Below, one piece after another: positions 27,408 to 37,105 of a stretch of DNA of 64,000 nt. The notes beneath the pieces were generated by a model. It did no database searches. It was not told the origin of the DNA and worked only from the letters and a program-made list of their open reading frames with translations. Position numbers and translations under genes: made by a program. Location of the stretch: the NCBI RefSeq assembly GCF_001590925.1, contig NZ_BCTU01000010.1, positions 109,827 through 173,826 of the forward strand, in the 5' to 3' direction. Origin of the DNA: Serratia plymuthica NBRC 102599. Its GTDB lineage: Bacteria > Pseudomonadota > Gammaproteobacteria > Enterobacterales > Enterobacteriaceae. How positions within the stretch are numbered: the stretch's first letter is position 1; every line of letters starts with the position of its first letter.

Positions 27408-28559
27408 CTATCCCCCGTACACCGCATCGCGGATCTGCTGCGGATACAGCCCACTCATGCCTTCAAACGCCGTGTTGGTCAACGCCACCACGCTTAACGC
27501 CGCCTGCGGATCGTAAAACCAGCTGTGACCATACACGCCGCCCCATTGCAGGGTGCCATTATGCTGCGGCGTGGCCGCCAGTTGCGCATCAGCAAGAACC
27601 GCGCCGCCGAAACCAAACCCCCATCCCGGCCCCTGAACCTCGGCTTCAGCCCCCACGTGCGGCTGACGCATCAGCGCCACGGTCTCGGGCTGCAAAATGC
27701 CGTCACCGCCAGTACGCAGCGTTTCCACCAGCCGCAGTACGTCGTCGGCGTCACCGACCATGCCGGCCCCGCCAGAGGCATAAGCCAACGGATCAAGCGC
27801 TCGTGATGGCGACAGTTCGATATCAAAACCAAAACCTTCCGGCAGCGTCAGCCGCATCCCCTCTTGTATCGGCTCCGGCCTGGCGCTGGTATCGTGATAA
27901 GCGGTCGCCAGGTTGTCGGCATCGGTGGTGTAAAAACCGGTATTGCCCAGCCTCAACGGCTGTGCGACCCAGTGTTCGAACACCTGCGGCAACGGCTCGC
28001 CCGCCACCTGTTCCAACACCGCGCCCAGCACGTCGATCGCCAGTGAATAATTAAATGCGCTGCCGGGTTCGGCCAGCAGCTCCGCCTGTGCTAACAAGCG
28101 CAAATTCTGCTCCAGCGTTAGCGACGACAACTCCATTCCATCTTGAATGCCCAACCGCTGATACGGGCCGTCCGCGGGCTGGTTCAGGCGATAATCCAGC
28201 CCGGCGGTGTGGCTCAGCAGGTGGCGGATTTTAATCTCCAGACGGCGACCGTCGGCCAATGCCGGGGTGAACCACGGCAACCAGCGGCTTACCGCATCGT
28301 CCAGGCTCAACTTTTGTCGCTCGATCATGCGCATCGCCGCCAGTGTGATGTAAGGCTTGGACACCGACGACAGGCGAAACTGCGTTTCACGCCGCATTGG
28401 CCGTTGCAATTCACGGTCGGCATAACCGGCAGCCCCGGCATAAACCACTTCGCCCCGTTGCGCCACCAGCACCACGCTGCCCACCAGGCGCCCTTCGTCG
28501 ATCGCCCTCTGGCTGACCACCTGCACTCTTTCTGCTAATGACTGATTCGCTGTCGACAT
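27408..28559 (-). CDS. Class C beta-lactamase-related serine hydrolase (esterase-like)
   Basis: 383 aa. The active-site SxxK is SVSK (Ser65, Lys68), the YxN-type position is seen as FNYSLAIDVLG, and HSWFYDPQ replaces the usual KTG/HxG region. No signal peptide, so cytoplasmic, unlike AmpC. Such proteins are typically esterases or D-amino-acid peptidases rather than beta-lactamases. The gene is divergent from a LysR gene about 100 bp away, which probably controls it. The physiological substrate is unknown. Confidence 0.85.
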   Translation of the reverse strand: MSTANQSLAERVQVVSQRAIDEGRLVGSVVLVAQRGEVVYAGAAGYADRELQRPMRRETQFRLSSVSKPYITLAAMRMIERQKLSLDDAVSRWLPWFTPALADGRRLEIKIRHLLSHTAGLDYRLNQPADGPYQRLGIQDGMELSSLTLEQNLRLLAQAELLAEPGSAFNYSLAIDVLGAVLEQVAGEPLPQVFEHWVAQPLRLGNTGFYTTDADNLATAYHDTSARPEPIQEGMRLTLPEGFGFDIELSPSRALDPLAYASGGAGMVGDADDVLRLVETLRTGGDGILQPETVALMRQPHVGAEAEVQGPGWGFGFGGAVLADAQLAATPQHNGTLQWGGVYGHSWFYDPQAALSVVALTNTAFEGMSGLYPQQIRDAVYGG

Positions 28560-28661
28560 GTTTTGTTGTTCTCTTTGAAGGAATAGAATCAGTCTATCCT
28601 GTCTATTATAAAATTAAATGTCGGGTTACTTAACGAATCATTAAGCAGGAATTAGCAATCG

Positions 28662-29591
28662 ATGAGTTCACTGTTACAGTTGCTGCCGTTTTTCGAAGCC
28701 GTCGCCCGGCTGGGCAGCTTTACCCAAGCGGCCAACCAGCTGGGCGTTACGCCACCGGCGGTGTCGCAAAACATTCAGGCGCTGGAAACGCGGCTGGGCG
28801 TCAGGCTGTTCAACCGCACCAGTCGTTCGGTACGGCTGAGTGATGAAGGGAAGATTTTTTACCGGCGGGTGGCGCCGGCCATGAGCCAAATCGACGTGGC
28901 GGCGGACGATCTCCGCACCCTGCGCGGGCAACCTTCCGGCCTGCTGCGCATTACCTTGCCGCAACTGGCCGCGTCCCTGCTGGTGATGCCTTATCTGGAG
29001 GAGTTTCAGGCACGTTACCCCGAAGTACAGCTTGAGCTGTTTACCGACGACCATTTTTCCGATCTGGTGCTCGGCAGCTTCGATGCCGGCATCCGTATGC
29101 GCGCGATGTTGCAGAAAGACATGATTGCGGTGCCGATCGATAACGGCCAACGGCGGGTAGTGATCGCCTCTCCCGGCTATCTGACGCAGCGCGGCGTACC
29201 GCTTACGCCGGCGGCACTGAGCGAGCATAATTGCCTGCGCTACCGTTTCCCCGGCAGCGGCAAATTTGAACCCTGGTATTTCAGGCAGAATGACGGGCAC
29301 CTGACGCTGGAGGTCGGCGGCAGCCTGATTTTCAATGAGGATCGGCTGATAAAAGACGCCGCACTGGCGGGGCTAGGCATGACCCAGCGCTTTCGCGGTA
29401 CGGTGCTGCGCGAGCTGGAAAGCGGTCAATTGGTGGAAGTATTGGCGGATTACGCCGGCGATTCGCCCGGTTTTTTCATCTATTTCCCTGCCAGCCGTCA
29501 TATGCCGCTCAAACTGCGGGTATTTATTGATTTTATGCGCGAGAAACAGGCGTTGCAGGATAGGCCCCAGAGCGCCATTGCGGCGCCCTGA
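28662..29591 (+). CDS. LysR-type regulator next to the serine hydrolase gene
   Basis: 309 aa. Helix-turn-helix in residues 1-60 (SFTQAANQLGVTPPAVSQNI, ETRLGVRLFNRTSRSVRL) and a LysR substrate domain of the CrgA-like group (GQRRVVIASPGYLTQRGVPL). It is divergent from the beta-lactamase-fold hydrolase gene, which is the obvious candidate target. It is convergent with ampC, with a 9-base gap between stop codons. Confidence 0.87.
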   Translation: MSSLLQLLPFFEAVARLGSFTQAANQLGVTPPAVSQNIQALETRLGVRLFNRTSRSVRLSDEGKIFYRRVAPAMSQIDVAADDLRTLRGQPSGLLRITLPQLAASLLVMPYLEEFQARYPEVQLELFTDDHFSDLVLGSFDAGIRMRAMLQKDMIAVPIDNGQRRVVIASPGYLTQRGVPLTPAALSEHNCLRYRFPGSGKFEPWYFRQNDGHLTLEVGGSLIFNEDRLIKDAALAGLGMTQRFRGTVLRELESGQLVEVLADYAGDSPGFFIYFPASRHMPLKLRVFIDFMREKQALQDRPQSAIAAP

Positions 29592-29600
29592 GGCTGCGAC

Positions 29601-30737
29601 TTAAGGTTTTTCCAACGCCTGCACGATGCGGTAAGTGGCCGCCACCCGATCGTCATTCGGGAACCATTTGTTGGCCAGCATCACCACGGCAATCTTTTGC
29701 TTGGGTAAAAACACCGCATAGGTAGAGAAGCCGCCGGTCGAGCCGGTTTTATTGAACCAGGCCGCGCCCTGTTCCCGTTGCGGCGGAGTGATGGCGGTGG
29801 CCGGTGTGCCGTTCATGATCATCCCGGCATTGTTGCCCTCCGTCAGGCGCGCCAACTCCACCGGATAAGGATAGCTTTCCCACATCAGATCCTGGGTGAA
29901 TACCCCTGCCCGGTAATAGCCGGTATGGGTTTCGTCCAGCGCCTTGCGCCATTTATCCCCCACCTTCGCGACCTGCATATTGGCCTCAAGGTAGCGGATC
30001 AGATCCTGCGCATTGGATTTGACGCCGTAGGATTCGGCATCCAGCGGCCCCGGAGTGACCCGCACCGGTTGATCTTTTTTGTTGTAACCCTGGGCATAAT
30101 TCGCCATTTGGCCGGTCGGCACGTTAATGTAGCTGTGCGTCAGCCCCAAGGCCGGGAACAAGCGTTGTTCCATCGCCTGAGCAAAAGGTTGGTTCAGGCT
30201 TTTGGCCGTGATCATCCCCAGCATGCCGATACCCAGATTGGAATAAACGCGGGTGCTGCCTGCCGGTTGCGGTAGCTGCCATTGCTTGTAATAAGCCATC
30301 AACTGCGCGTCGTTGGTCACCTCGTCCGGCACAAACAGCGGCAGCCCGGAAGTGTGAGTCGCCAGATTCAGCAGGCTGACATGGTCAAACGCGCTGCCGC
30401 GCAGCTCCGGCAGGTAACGGCTGGCCGGCTCTGCGAACGACAGTTTGCCCTCATCGTTGGCATAGGCCGCCAACGTGGCGGTGAAGGTTTTGCTCAGCGA
30501 GCCGATTTCAAACAGCGTCTGGTTGGTGATGGGTTTGCCGGTCTGTTTGGACGCCACGCCATAATGATAAAACTGCTGTTTCCCCTCCACCGATACCGCG
30601 ATCGCCATGCCCGGCACGCCGTATTTCTGCATCAGCGGTTGAACGATGGCATCGATGTCGACTTTATCTGCGGCATGGCCTGCCGGTATCGCCAGTGCGG
30701 TCAGCAACGCCACCGCCAGCTTATGGATTCTCTTCAT
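29601..30737 (-). CDS. ampC: Class C beta-lactamase AmpC
   Basis: 378 aa precursor. The signal peptide is residues 1-22 (ending AGHA|AD). All three active-site motifs are intact: SLSK at 80-83 with the nucleophilic Ser, YSN at 165-167 and KTG at 330-332. It hydrolyses penicillins and cephalosporins in the periplasm. The start [16 protein letters not shown] at ATG 30737 is preferred over an in-frame upstream codon that would hide the signal peptide. It is divergent from ampR, the classic inducible arrangement. Length and motifs give no hint of inactivation. Confidence 0.95.
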   Translation of the reverse strand: MKRIHKLAVALLTALAIPAGHAADKVDIDAIVQPLMQKYGVPGMAIAVSVEGKQQFYHYGVASKQTGKPITNQTLFEIGSLSKTFTATLAAYANDEGKLSFAEPASRYLPELRGSAFDHVSLLNLATHTSGLPLFVPDEVTNDAQLMAYYKQWQLPQPAGSTRVYSNLGIGMLGMITAKSLNQPFAQAMEQRLFPALGLTHSYINVPTGQMANYAQGYNKKDQPVRVTPGPLDAESYGVKSNAQDLIRYLEANMQVAKVGDKWRKALDETHTGYYRAGVFTQDLMWESYPYPVELARLTEGNNAGMIMNGTPATAITPPQREQGAAWFNKTGSTGGFSTYAVFLPKQKIAVVMLANKWFPNDDRVAATYRIVQALEKP

Positions 30738-30994
30738 GATAACAAGCTCATTGTGTTGAAGGGCTGCCGCCAATAGATTTTTTTGTCAGTCGGCGTGACC
30801 CTATCCTTGAGTGATTATACCCGGCAAATTTCACGTTGCAGCCAACAACGCTGCGGCCTGAAAGGCATGGGTATCGATTATTCCTTGGCTCGCCGCAGGA
30901 TAACTGCAACGAGTGCGCAAAATATCGGTGTTTATCCCCCGCCTGACAAGCGATAATAATTTCACCCAGCCAAAAGAAAAACTTATAGGTTGTT

Positions 30995-31870
30995 ATGCGT
31001 AACCGACTGCCGCTGAACGCACTGCGTGCTTTTGAATCTTCTGCCCGCCACCTTAACTTTACCCGCGCCGGGCTGGAACTGAGCGTGACCCAGGCCGCCG
31101 TCAGCCAGCAGGTGCGCATGCTGGAAGAACAGCTGGGCATTGTGCTGTTCAAGCGCCTGCCGCGCGGTCTGGATCTTACCGAGGAAGGCCAGGCGCTGCT
31201 GCCGGTGTTAACCGAATCCTTTGACCGCATCGAGTCGGTACTGCAGCAGTTTGAAGGCGGCCATTTTCATGAGGTACTGACGATTGCGGTGGTCGGTACC
31301 TTTGCGGTCGGCTGGCTGATGCCGCGGCTGGCGTCGTTCAGGGAGGCCCACCCGTTTATCGATCTGCGTATCTTGACCAACAACAATCTGGTTAACCTGT
31401 CGGCGGACGGCATGGATTTCGCCATTCGCTTCGGCGAGGGGCTATGGCCCGCGACCTGCAATATCAAACTGTTTGACGCGCCGTTGACGGTGTTGTGCCC
31501 ACCGGAGGTCGCCGTGCGGCTGCGTTCACCGGAAGATCTTAAAAACGAGCTGCTGATGCGCAGTTACCGCAAGGATGAATGGGAACGCTGGTTTGCCGCC
31601 GCGCAGATCGCCCCCTGGCGCATTAACGGCCCGGTGTTCGATGCGTCGCGATTGATGGTTGAGGGGGCGATAAACTGCGGTGGTGTGGCGCTGGCTCCCG
31701 CCAGTATGTTCGCCCGGGAATTGCAGGGTGGGCTGCTGGTGCGCCCCTTTGCCGCCGAAGCGAATCTGGGCGGCTATTGGCTGACCCGCCTGAAATCCCG
31801 CGCAATGACCCCGGCGATGAAAACCTTCGAAGGCTGGTTGCAACAGCAGGCCCGGCAAGAACAGGCTTAG
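30995..31870 (+). CDS. ampR: AmpC regulator AmpR
   Basis: 291 aa LysR-type regulator. MRNRLPLNALRAFESSARHL, FTRAGLELSVTQAAVSQQVR and VVGTFAVGWLMPRLASFREA are AmpR hallmarks. AmpR senses cell-wall recycling muropeptides: UDP-MurNAc-pentapeptide keeps it repressing, anhydro-muropeptides turn it into an activator of ampC. The ampC-ampR gap is 257 bp. AGAAAAACTTATAGG just before the ampR start resembles known AmpR target sequence, but this is a weak call. Confidence 0.93.
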   Translation: MRNRLPLNALRAFESSARHLNFTRAGLELSVTQAAVSQQVRMLEEQLGIVLFKRLPRGLDLTEEGQALLPVLTESFDRIESVLQQFEGGHFHEVLTIAVVGTFAVGWLMPRLASFREAHPFIDLRILTNNNLVNLSADGMDFAIRFGEGLWPATCNIKLFDAPLTVLCPPEVAVRLRSPEDLKNELLMRSYRKDEWERWFAAAQIAPWRINGPVFDASRLMVEGAINCGGVALAPASMFARELQGGLLVRPFAAEANLGGYWLTRLKSRAMTPAMKTFEGWLQQQARQEQA

Positions 31871-32898
31871 GCAGAACCGCGCTCGATCAGTCGCGGCGGC
31901 AGCATGACGTTTTGCGCCGGCAACCCGGCGTCGCCAATCCGCTGCAACAAGCGTGAAGCCGCACTGCGCCCAACCTCCAACGCAGAGCTGGACACCAGGG
32001 TCAGCGGCGGCTCGGTCAGTTCGGCTTCAGGCACGTCGCCAAAACCAATCAGCGCCACCTGTTGACCATAATAGGTGTCCACGCCTTCCGAGCCTATGCT
32101 GCGCCCGCTGCGCACAATGCCGAAATAAGCGCCCAACGCCACCGAAGCCTTGTGACACACCAGCGCGCTGATGTTCGGGTATTGGCGCAGCAGGTTTTCC
32201 GCCGCCTCCGCCGCCGCCCGCTGATGGCCATCGCATTCGACAATCCATTCGGAGCGAAAAGGCAGGCCATACTGCACCAGCGTGGCGCAAAAGCCCCCCA
32301 GCCGTTCCGCGCGGGTCAGTGAGCTGCTCTGGCCGCCCAGATAGGCAATTTGGCTGTGGCCGCGTTTGATCAGAAATTCCGTGGCCATCTTGGCGGCCTG
32401 CATGTTGTCCGGGCGCACCACGTCGACGCCTTCCAGCCCGTTCGAACGCGCGGCGCACACCAGGGGAACGCCCTGCTCTGCGGCCTTCTCCTTCAGGCCC
32501 GCCGCCGAACGCATACCGCCCGCCAACACCATACCGTCGACACCGTGTTCCAGCAGCGTGTCAAAACAGCGCATCAGCCCTTTGCCGTCGCGGCCGCTCT
32601 GGGTGAGGAACAGCACTTTGCCGTGCGCCTCCAGCACCTCGCTCAGGCCCGCGGTCATTTCGGCATAAAAAGGGTCGCAGATATCGCGCAGGATCAGCCC
32701 TATCACGCCTGATTCTCCGCTACGCAACGTCGCCGCCTGGCGGTTGCGCACATAACCCAGCCGTTCGATCGCCTCATTGACCCGCGTCACTGTGGTGCCC
32801 GAAATACGCCCCTTGCCGCTCAGCACCAGTGAAACGGTGGTGACGGAGACGCCAGCCTGCTGTGCGACATCGGTGATGGTGATCTTTTTGATGGTCAT
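31867..32898 (-). CDS. malI: LacI-type repressor MalI
   Basis: 343 aa from ATG 32898. The LacI helix-turn-helix (ITDVAQQAGVSVTTVSLVLS, GKGRIS) and periplasmic-binding-protein-like sensor domain follow E. coli MalI closely (VDVVRPDNMQAA, AYLGGQSSSLTRAERLGG). MalI represses the malXY operon and itself. The gene is divergent from malX, with two TAAAACGTTTTA palindromes in the gap. Earlier in-frame Mets would add 19 residues unlike the family. It overlaps the end of ampR by 4 bases. Confidence 0.93.
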   Translation of the reverse strand: MTIKKITITDVAQQAGVSVTTVSLVLSGKGRISGTTVTRVNEAIERLGYVRNRQAATLRSGESGVIGLILRDICDPFYAEMTAGLSEVLEAHGKVLFLTQSGRDGKGLMRCFDTLLEHGVDGMVLAGGMRSAAGLKEKAAEQGVPLVCAARSNGLEGVDVVRPDNMQAAKMATEFLIKRGHSQIAYLGGQSSSLTRAERLGGFCATLVQYGLPFRSEWIVECDGHQRAAAEAAENLLRQYPNISALVCHKASVALGAYFGIVRSGRSIGSEGVDTYYGQQVALIGFGDVPEAELTEPPLTLVSSSALEVGRSAASRLLQRIGDAGLPAQNVMLPPRLIERGSA

Positions 32899-33000
32899 AA
32901 CCCCTGCAAGCCCGATCCTGGGCATAGTGTGCAAACGCTGCAGCCTGAAAGCCATAGGGCCTGTCTGTGAAACAATGGTATACCGAATCTCTTTGTTCGG

Positions 33001-33012
33001 TAAAACGTTTTA
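33001..33012. promoter_or_regulatory. MalI operator (malI-proximal)
   Basis: Perfect 12-bp palindrome TAAAACGTTTTA, identical to the operator at 33079 and to the core of the E. coli MalI operators. It lies about 100 bases upstream of the malI start, in position to repress malI. Confidence 0.85.
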
Positions 33013-33078
33013 CTGGCATAACCATTGTCACCGTAAAGCACCTGCCATAATTGTGATTAACGGCGCATTTTTGCTAGG

Positions 33079-33090
33079 TAAAACGTTTTA
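33079..33090. promoter_or_regulatory. MalI operator (malX-proximal)
   Basis: Second copy of TAAAACGTTTTA, centre to centre 78 bp from the first, within the longer GGTAAAACGTTTTATC. It sits between the malX promoter region and its ribosome binding site, as expected for repression of malXY. Confidence 0.87.
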
Positions 33091-33156
33091 TCTTATTTTT
33101 ACCTAACAGGGGCACACATCACTTTTGCACGTTTTTTTCGCCAGGAGCCGCCGGTC

Positions 33157-34776
33157 ATGCCAGCATCTAAAAAACAAAAAATAACGCTCTGGGAGTTTTT
33201 CCAGAGCCTGGGCAAAACATTCATGCTGCCCGTCGCCTTGCTGTCTTTTTGCGGCATCATGCTGGGGATCGGCAGTTCGCTGAGCAGCCGCGATGTCATC
33301 ACTTTGCTGCCTTTTATCGGCCACCCCGCCTTCCAGTTGCTGTTCACCTGGATGAGCAAGATAGGCTCTTTTGCCTTTAGCTTCTTGCCGGTGATGTTCG
33401 CTATCGCCATTCCGCTGGGCATGGCTCGCGAAAACAAAGGCGTCGCCGCGTTCTCCGGCTTTGTCGGCTTTGCCGTGCTGAACCTGGCCACCAATTTTTA
33501 TCTGACCACGACCAGCATCCTGCCCACCACCGACCCGCTGGTGTTAAAAGCCAATAACATCCAGAACATCCTCGGTATCCAGTCAATCGACACCGGCATT
33601 TTGGGCGCGGTGATCGTCGGCATTATCGTTTATCTGCTGCATGAGCGTTTCAATACCATCCGTCTGCCGGATGCGCTGGCGTTCTTCGGCGGCACCCGCT
33701 TTGTGCCGATCGTCACCACCCTGGTGCTGGGCCTGTGCGGGCTGGTTATTCCGTTGATTTGGCCCTGGTTCGCCGCCGGCATCAACGGCCTCGGCTGGGT
33801 GATCAACGGCGCGGGCGCTTTTGGCCCGATGATTTTCGGCACCGGCGAACGCCTGCTGTTACCCTTCGGTTTGCACCACATTCTGGTGGCGCTGATCCGC
33901 TTTACCGAGGCGGGCGGCACGCTGGACGTTTGCGGCCACAGCGTCAGCGGCGCCTTGACCATTTTCCAGGCGCAACTCTCCTGCCCAACCACCACCGGCT
34001 TTGCCGAAAGCGCTACCCGCTTCCTGTCGCAGGGTAAAATGCCGGCGTTCCTCGGCGGCCTGCCGGGTGCGGCGTTGGCGATGTATCACTGCGCCAGGCC
34101 GGAAAACCGACATAAAATTAAGGGCCTGCTGATCTCCGGCGTGGCGGCCTGCGTGGTCGGCGGCACCACCGAGCCGATCGAGTTCTTGTTCCTGTTCGTA
34201 GCGCCGTTCCTGTACTTCATCCATGCCATTCTGACCGGGCTGGGCTTCACCCTGATGGCGCTGTTAGGCGTGACCATCGGGAACACCGACGGCAATATCA
34301 TCGATTTCGTGGTGTTCGGCATCCTGCACGGCACCGCCACCAAGTGGTATCTGGTGCCGATTGTCGCCGCCATCTGGTTTGCCGCCTACTACGCCATTTT
34401 CCGCTTCTCCATCCAGCGCTTTAACATCAAAACGCCGGGCCGCGAGAGCGACACCACCGCCAGCCAAAGCGCGCCGGTGGGCGCGGTCGGTAAATCCGGT
34501 TATAACGTGCCGGCCATTTTGGCGGCTCTGGGAGGCAGCGAAAATATCGTTTCGCTGGATAACTGCATCACCCGCCTGCGCCTGTCGGTCAGCGACATGA
34601 GCCAGGTGGATGACGCGGCGCTGAAGGCCAACCGCGCCATTGGCGTAGTGCACCTCAATGACCATAATCTGCAAGTGGTGATCGGCCCGCAGGTACAATC
34701 GGTGAAAGATGAATTAGACTCACTGATAGCGGCATCGCAACCTGCTGCCGCCCTGCAGGGAGCGTCACATGTTTGA
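33157..34776 (+). CDS. malX: PTS maltose/glucose-type EIICB, MalX
   Basis: 539 aa. The membrane IIC domain (about residues 15-430, LGKTFMLPVALLSFCGIMLG, FGTGERLLLPFGLHHILVAL, GGTTEPIEFLFLFVAP) is followed by a IIB domain (about 445-520) with the phosphorylated Cys in SLDNCITRLRLSV. E. coli MalX can transport glucose and maltose. It ends 8 bases inside malY, so the genes are coupled. AGGAG lies 9 bases before the ATG. Confidence 0.94.
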   Translation: MPASKKQKITLWEFFQSLGKTFMLPVALLSFCGIMLGIGSSLSSRDVITLLPFIGHPAFQLLFTWMSKIGSFAFSFLPVMFAIAIPLGMARENKGVAAFSGFVGFAVLNLATNFYLTTTSILPTTDPLVLKANNIQNILGIQSIDTGILGAVIVGIIVYLLHERFNTIRLPDALAFFGGTRFVPIVTTLVLGLCGLVIPLIWPWFAAGINGLGWVINGAGAFGPMIFGTGERLLLPFGLHHILVALIRFTEAGGTLDVCGHSVSGALTIFQAQLSCPTTTGFAESATRFLSQGKMPAFLGGLPGAALAMYHCARPENRHKIKGLLISGVAACVVGGTTEPIEFLFLFVAPFLYFIHAILTGLGFTLMALLGVTIGNTDGNIIDFVVFGILHGTATKWYLVPIVAAIWFAAYYAIFRFSIQRFNIKTPGRESDTTASQSAPVGAVGKSGYNVPAILAALGGSENIVSLDNCITRLRLSVSDMSQVDDAALKANRAIGVVHLNDHNLQVVIGPQVQSVKDELDSLIAASQPAAALQGASHV

Positions 34777-35950
34777 TTTTTCTACTCCGATCGATCGGCA
34801 CGGCACCTGGTGCACGCAGTGGGATTACATTGCCGACCGCTTTGGCCGCGATGACCTGCTGCCGTTCACCATCTCCGATATGGATTTCGCTACCGCCCCC
34901 TGCATTATCGAGGCGCTGCAACAGCGCCTGCAGCACGGCGTGCTGGGCTACAGCCGCTGGCAGCATGAGGATTTTCTCGGCGCGGTGCGCCACTGGTATC
35001 AGCAGCGTTTCAATACGCCGATCGACACCGGGATGGCGGTTTACGGTCCGTCGGTGATCTACATGGCAGCACAGTTGATCCGCCTGTGGTCGGCGCCGGG
35101 GGAATTCGTGGTCACTCACACGCCGGCCTATGACGCCTTTTACAAGGTGATCCTCGGTAATCAGCGTCAACTGTTGGCCTGCCCGTTGCACAAGGACGGC
35201 GACCAATGGCGGTGCGATATGGCGCACCTGGAAGCGCTGCTGGCGCGGCCGCAAACCAAGATCCTGCTGTTGTGCAGCCCACACAACCCGACCGGCAAGG
35301 TGTGGAGCGTGGCGGAGTTGCAGCAGATGGCCGAGTTGTGCGAACGCCATGATGTACGGGTGATCAGCGATGAGATCCATATGGACATGGTGTGGGGCGA
35401 GAGGCGCCACACGCCATGGAGCCAGGTGGCGACCACGCCCTGGGCCCTGCTGACTTCCGGCTCCAAAACCTTCAATATTCCGGCGCTGACTGGCGCCTAC
35501 GGGTTTATCAGCGACGATGCCGCTCGCGACGCCTACACTCAACTGCTGAAAAGCCGCGACGGGCTGTCTTCGCCGGCGGTGTTGGCGGTGGTGGCGCACA
35601 TTGCCGCCTATCGCCACGGCGAACCCTGGCTGGATGCACTGCGCGATTACCTGCAAGACAACCTGACCTACGTCGCCGAACGGCTGAACCAGGCGTTCCC
35701 GGCGCTCGGCTGGCAACCGCCGCAGGCCACCTACCTGGCCTGGATCGATCTGCGTCCGCTGGGCGTTGATGACAGCCAACTGCAACAGGTGCTGATCGAC
35801 CGCGAGAAGGTCGCGATTATGCCGGGTTTCACTTACGGCGAAGAGGGCCGCGGCTTCCTGCGGCTGAACGTCGGTTGCCCACGCAGCAAGGTGGAAGCCG
35901 GCTTGGATAAACTGATTAGCGGGCTGAGGTTTGTTCTGGGCGAGGTTTAG
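34769..35950 (+). CDS. malY: PLP-dependent cystathionine beta-lyase / maltose regulon modulator MalY
   Basis: 393 aa fold-type I aminotransferase-like enzyme. Lys233 in TSGSKTFNIP binds pyridoxal phosphate; CSPHNPTGKVW and VISDEIHMDMVW are the cofactor-contact segments. E. coli MalY cleaves C-S bonds of cystathionine and, separately, antagonises MalT. The gene overlaps malX by 8 bases and shares its MalI control. In E. coli add follows directly; here an 8-kb insertion separates them. Confidence 0.94.
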   Translation: MFDFSTPIDRHGTWCTQWDYIADRFGRDDLLPFTISDMDFATAPCIIEALQQRLQHGVLGYSRWQHEDFLGAVRHWYQQRFNTPIDTGMAVYGPSVIYMAAQLIRLWSAPGEFVVTHTPAYDAFYKVILGNQRQLLACPLHKDGDQWRCDMAHLEALLARPQTKILLLCSPHNPTGKVWSVAELQQMAELCERHDVRVISDEIHMDMVWGERRHTPWSQVATTPWALLTSGSKTFNIPALTGAYGFISDDAARDAYTQLLKSRDGLSSPAVLAVVAHIAAYRHGEPWLDALRDYLQDNLTYVAERLNQAFPALGWQPPQATYLAWIDLRPLGVDDSQLQQVLIDREKVAIMPGFTYGEEGRGFLRLNVGCPRSKVEAGLDKLISGLRFVLGEV

Positions 35951-36021
35951 TCGACCGGCCTGGCACCGAGTATTGGCCAAGCCGTCACCGGCTACAGGCT
36001 GCACCCGCTATTGGGCCATTC

Positions 36022-36041
36022 AGGGCGAACCTGTTCGCCCT
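36022..36041. terminator. Hairpin between malY and the DUF4406 gene
   Basis: Stem AGGGCGAA / TTCGCCCT with loop CCTG, placed between convergent genes; no proper T run follows on either strand, so it is a weak terminator candidate. Confidence 0.5.
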
Positions 36042-36045
36042 CTAC

Positions 36046-36411
36046 TCATTTCACCTGCGGGATATCGTCCAGGCGGTAATAGACGTTCAGCCCGCGCTCA
36101 TTGGCCAGCCGCACGTCGTTATCCGCCCCTGCCGATGTGCCTTCAATGCGATAAATAGCCTGGCATTGGGCAATCAACCGATGAGCCACCGGATAGAGAA
36201 ACGCCTCGCTTACCGCGTCCCCCAATTGGGTTGAACCGGCCGCCGCCGCCAACGGCAGCGCCAGCCATTCGCCAATCACCGGCACATGCCCGCGCTGATA
36301 CACCTCAAGCGCCGCCTGCTCCAAATGGTGCAGGTTAGCGGCAATACGCTGCGGATCGCCATCGGTGCCGCTGCGGTACGGGCCGGCTATCAGAATCAAT
36401 TGAGCACTCAT
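36046..36411 (-). CDS. DUF4406-like (nucleoside deoxyribosyltransferase-like fold) protein
   Basis: 121 aa. The N-terminal LILIAGPYRSGT is the phosphate-binding start typical of DUF4406 and nucleoside 2-deoxyribosyltransferase-like folds. The C-terminal ADNDVRLANERGLNVYY resembles their substrate helix. The start codon overlaps the nudK stop (ATGA), so it is translated with that Nudix gene. A role in nucleotide or nucleotide-sugar clean-up alongside NudK is plausible, but function is not established. Confidence 0.7.
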   Translation of the reverse strand: MSAQLILIAGPYRSGTDGDPQRIAANLHHLEQAALEVYQRGHVPVIGEWLALPLAAAAGSTQLGDAVSEAFLYPVAHRLIAQCQAIYRIEGTSAGADNDVRLANERGLNVYYRLDDIPQVK

Positions 36412-37004
36412 TGGTTATTCTCCAGGCTACGGTTAAGCGCCACAAACTGCAGCAGCATAATGGTTTTGGCATCCACAAGGGTTCCTTGCCGAATGGCGTG
36501 CAGAGCGTCCGCCAACGGCATCTCGATCACCTCGAGGTCTTCGCCTTCCGCCTCCACCCCGCCGCCGTCGCTCACCCGGCTGTCGGCATCATATTCCCCG
36601 ATGAAGAAATGCAGTTTTTCGGTCACCGAACCGGGGCTCATATAGGCCTCAAACACCTTCTGCACGTTTTGCACCCGATAGCCGGTTTCCTCCTCCGCTT
36701 CGGCGCGAATGCGCTCCTCCGGCGAGGCATTGTCCAGCAAGCCGGCGGCGGCCTCTATCAGCATGCCGTCGTGGCCGTTGACGAACACCGGGAAGCGGAA
36801 CTGGCGCGTCAGCACCACCTTTTGCACCTGCCGGTTAAACAGCAAAATAGTCGCGCCGTCGCCGCGATCGTAAGTTTCGCGGCTTTGCCGTTGCCATACG
36901 CCATCGCGGCGCAAAAAATCAAAAGTGGTTTTTTTCAGCAGATACCAGTCATCGGACAGCACCCGGGTTTCAACGATACGAACCCGATCTTTAGTCGCAA
37001 TCAT
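36408..37004 (-). CDS. nudK: Nudix hydrolase, GDP-mannose pyrophosphatase NudK type
   Basis: 198 aa. It follows E. coli NudK throughout: SRETYDRGDGATILLFNRQ, VVLTRQFRFPVFVNGHDG, AYMSPGSVTEKLHFFIGEYD and GEDLEVIEMPLADALHAI. The Nudix box reads GLLDNASPEERIRAEAEEET; relative to the consensus GX5EX7REUXEEXGU, Ser replaces the first Glu and Ala the Arg, while the metal-binding EEE is intact. It hydrolyses nucleoside diphosphate sugars such as GDP-mannose. ATG 37004 is chosen for the GGAG 9 bases upstream over GTG 37019. Confidence 0.85.
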   Translation of the reverse strand: MIATKDRVRIVETRVLSDDWYLLKKTTFDFLRRDGVWQRQSRETYDRGDGATILLFNRQVQKVVLTRQFRFPVFVNGHDGMLIEAAAGLLDNASPEERIRAEAEEETGYRVQNVQKVFEAYMSPGSVTEKLHFFIGEYDADSRVSDGGGVEAEGEDLEVIEMPLADALHAIRQGTLVDAKTIMLLQFVALNRSLENNQ

Positions 37005-37105
37005 GTTGGTCAACTCCACAACTCAGGAAAGGAACTGGATACTATCGTGCAGTTTCGTGTATGATCAAGATATTTCGTGCAATGCAAATTTAACGGGACA
37101 ACGCG

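Noticed and set aside
27408..28559. A second beta-lactamase
   Set aside because: It has SxxK but no signal peptide and no KTG motif; an esterase-like role is more likely.
34655..36004. A 449-codon minus-strand frame opposite malY
   Set aside because: Antisense to malY, whose PLP lysine and conserved segments are intact; no family features.
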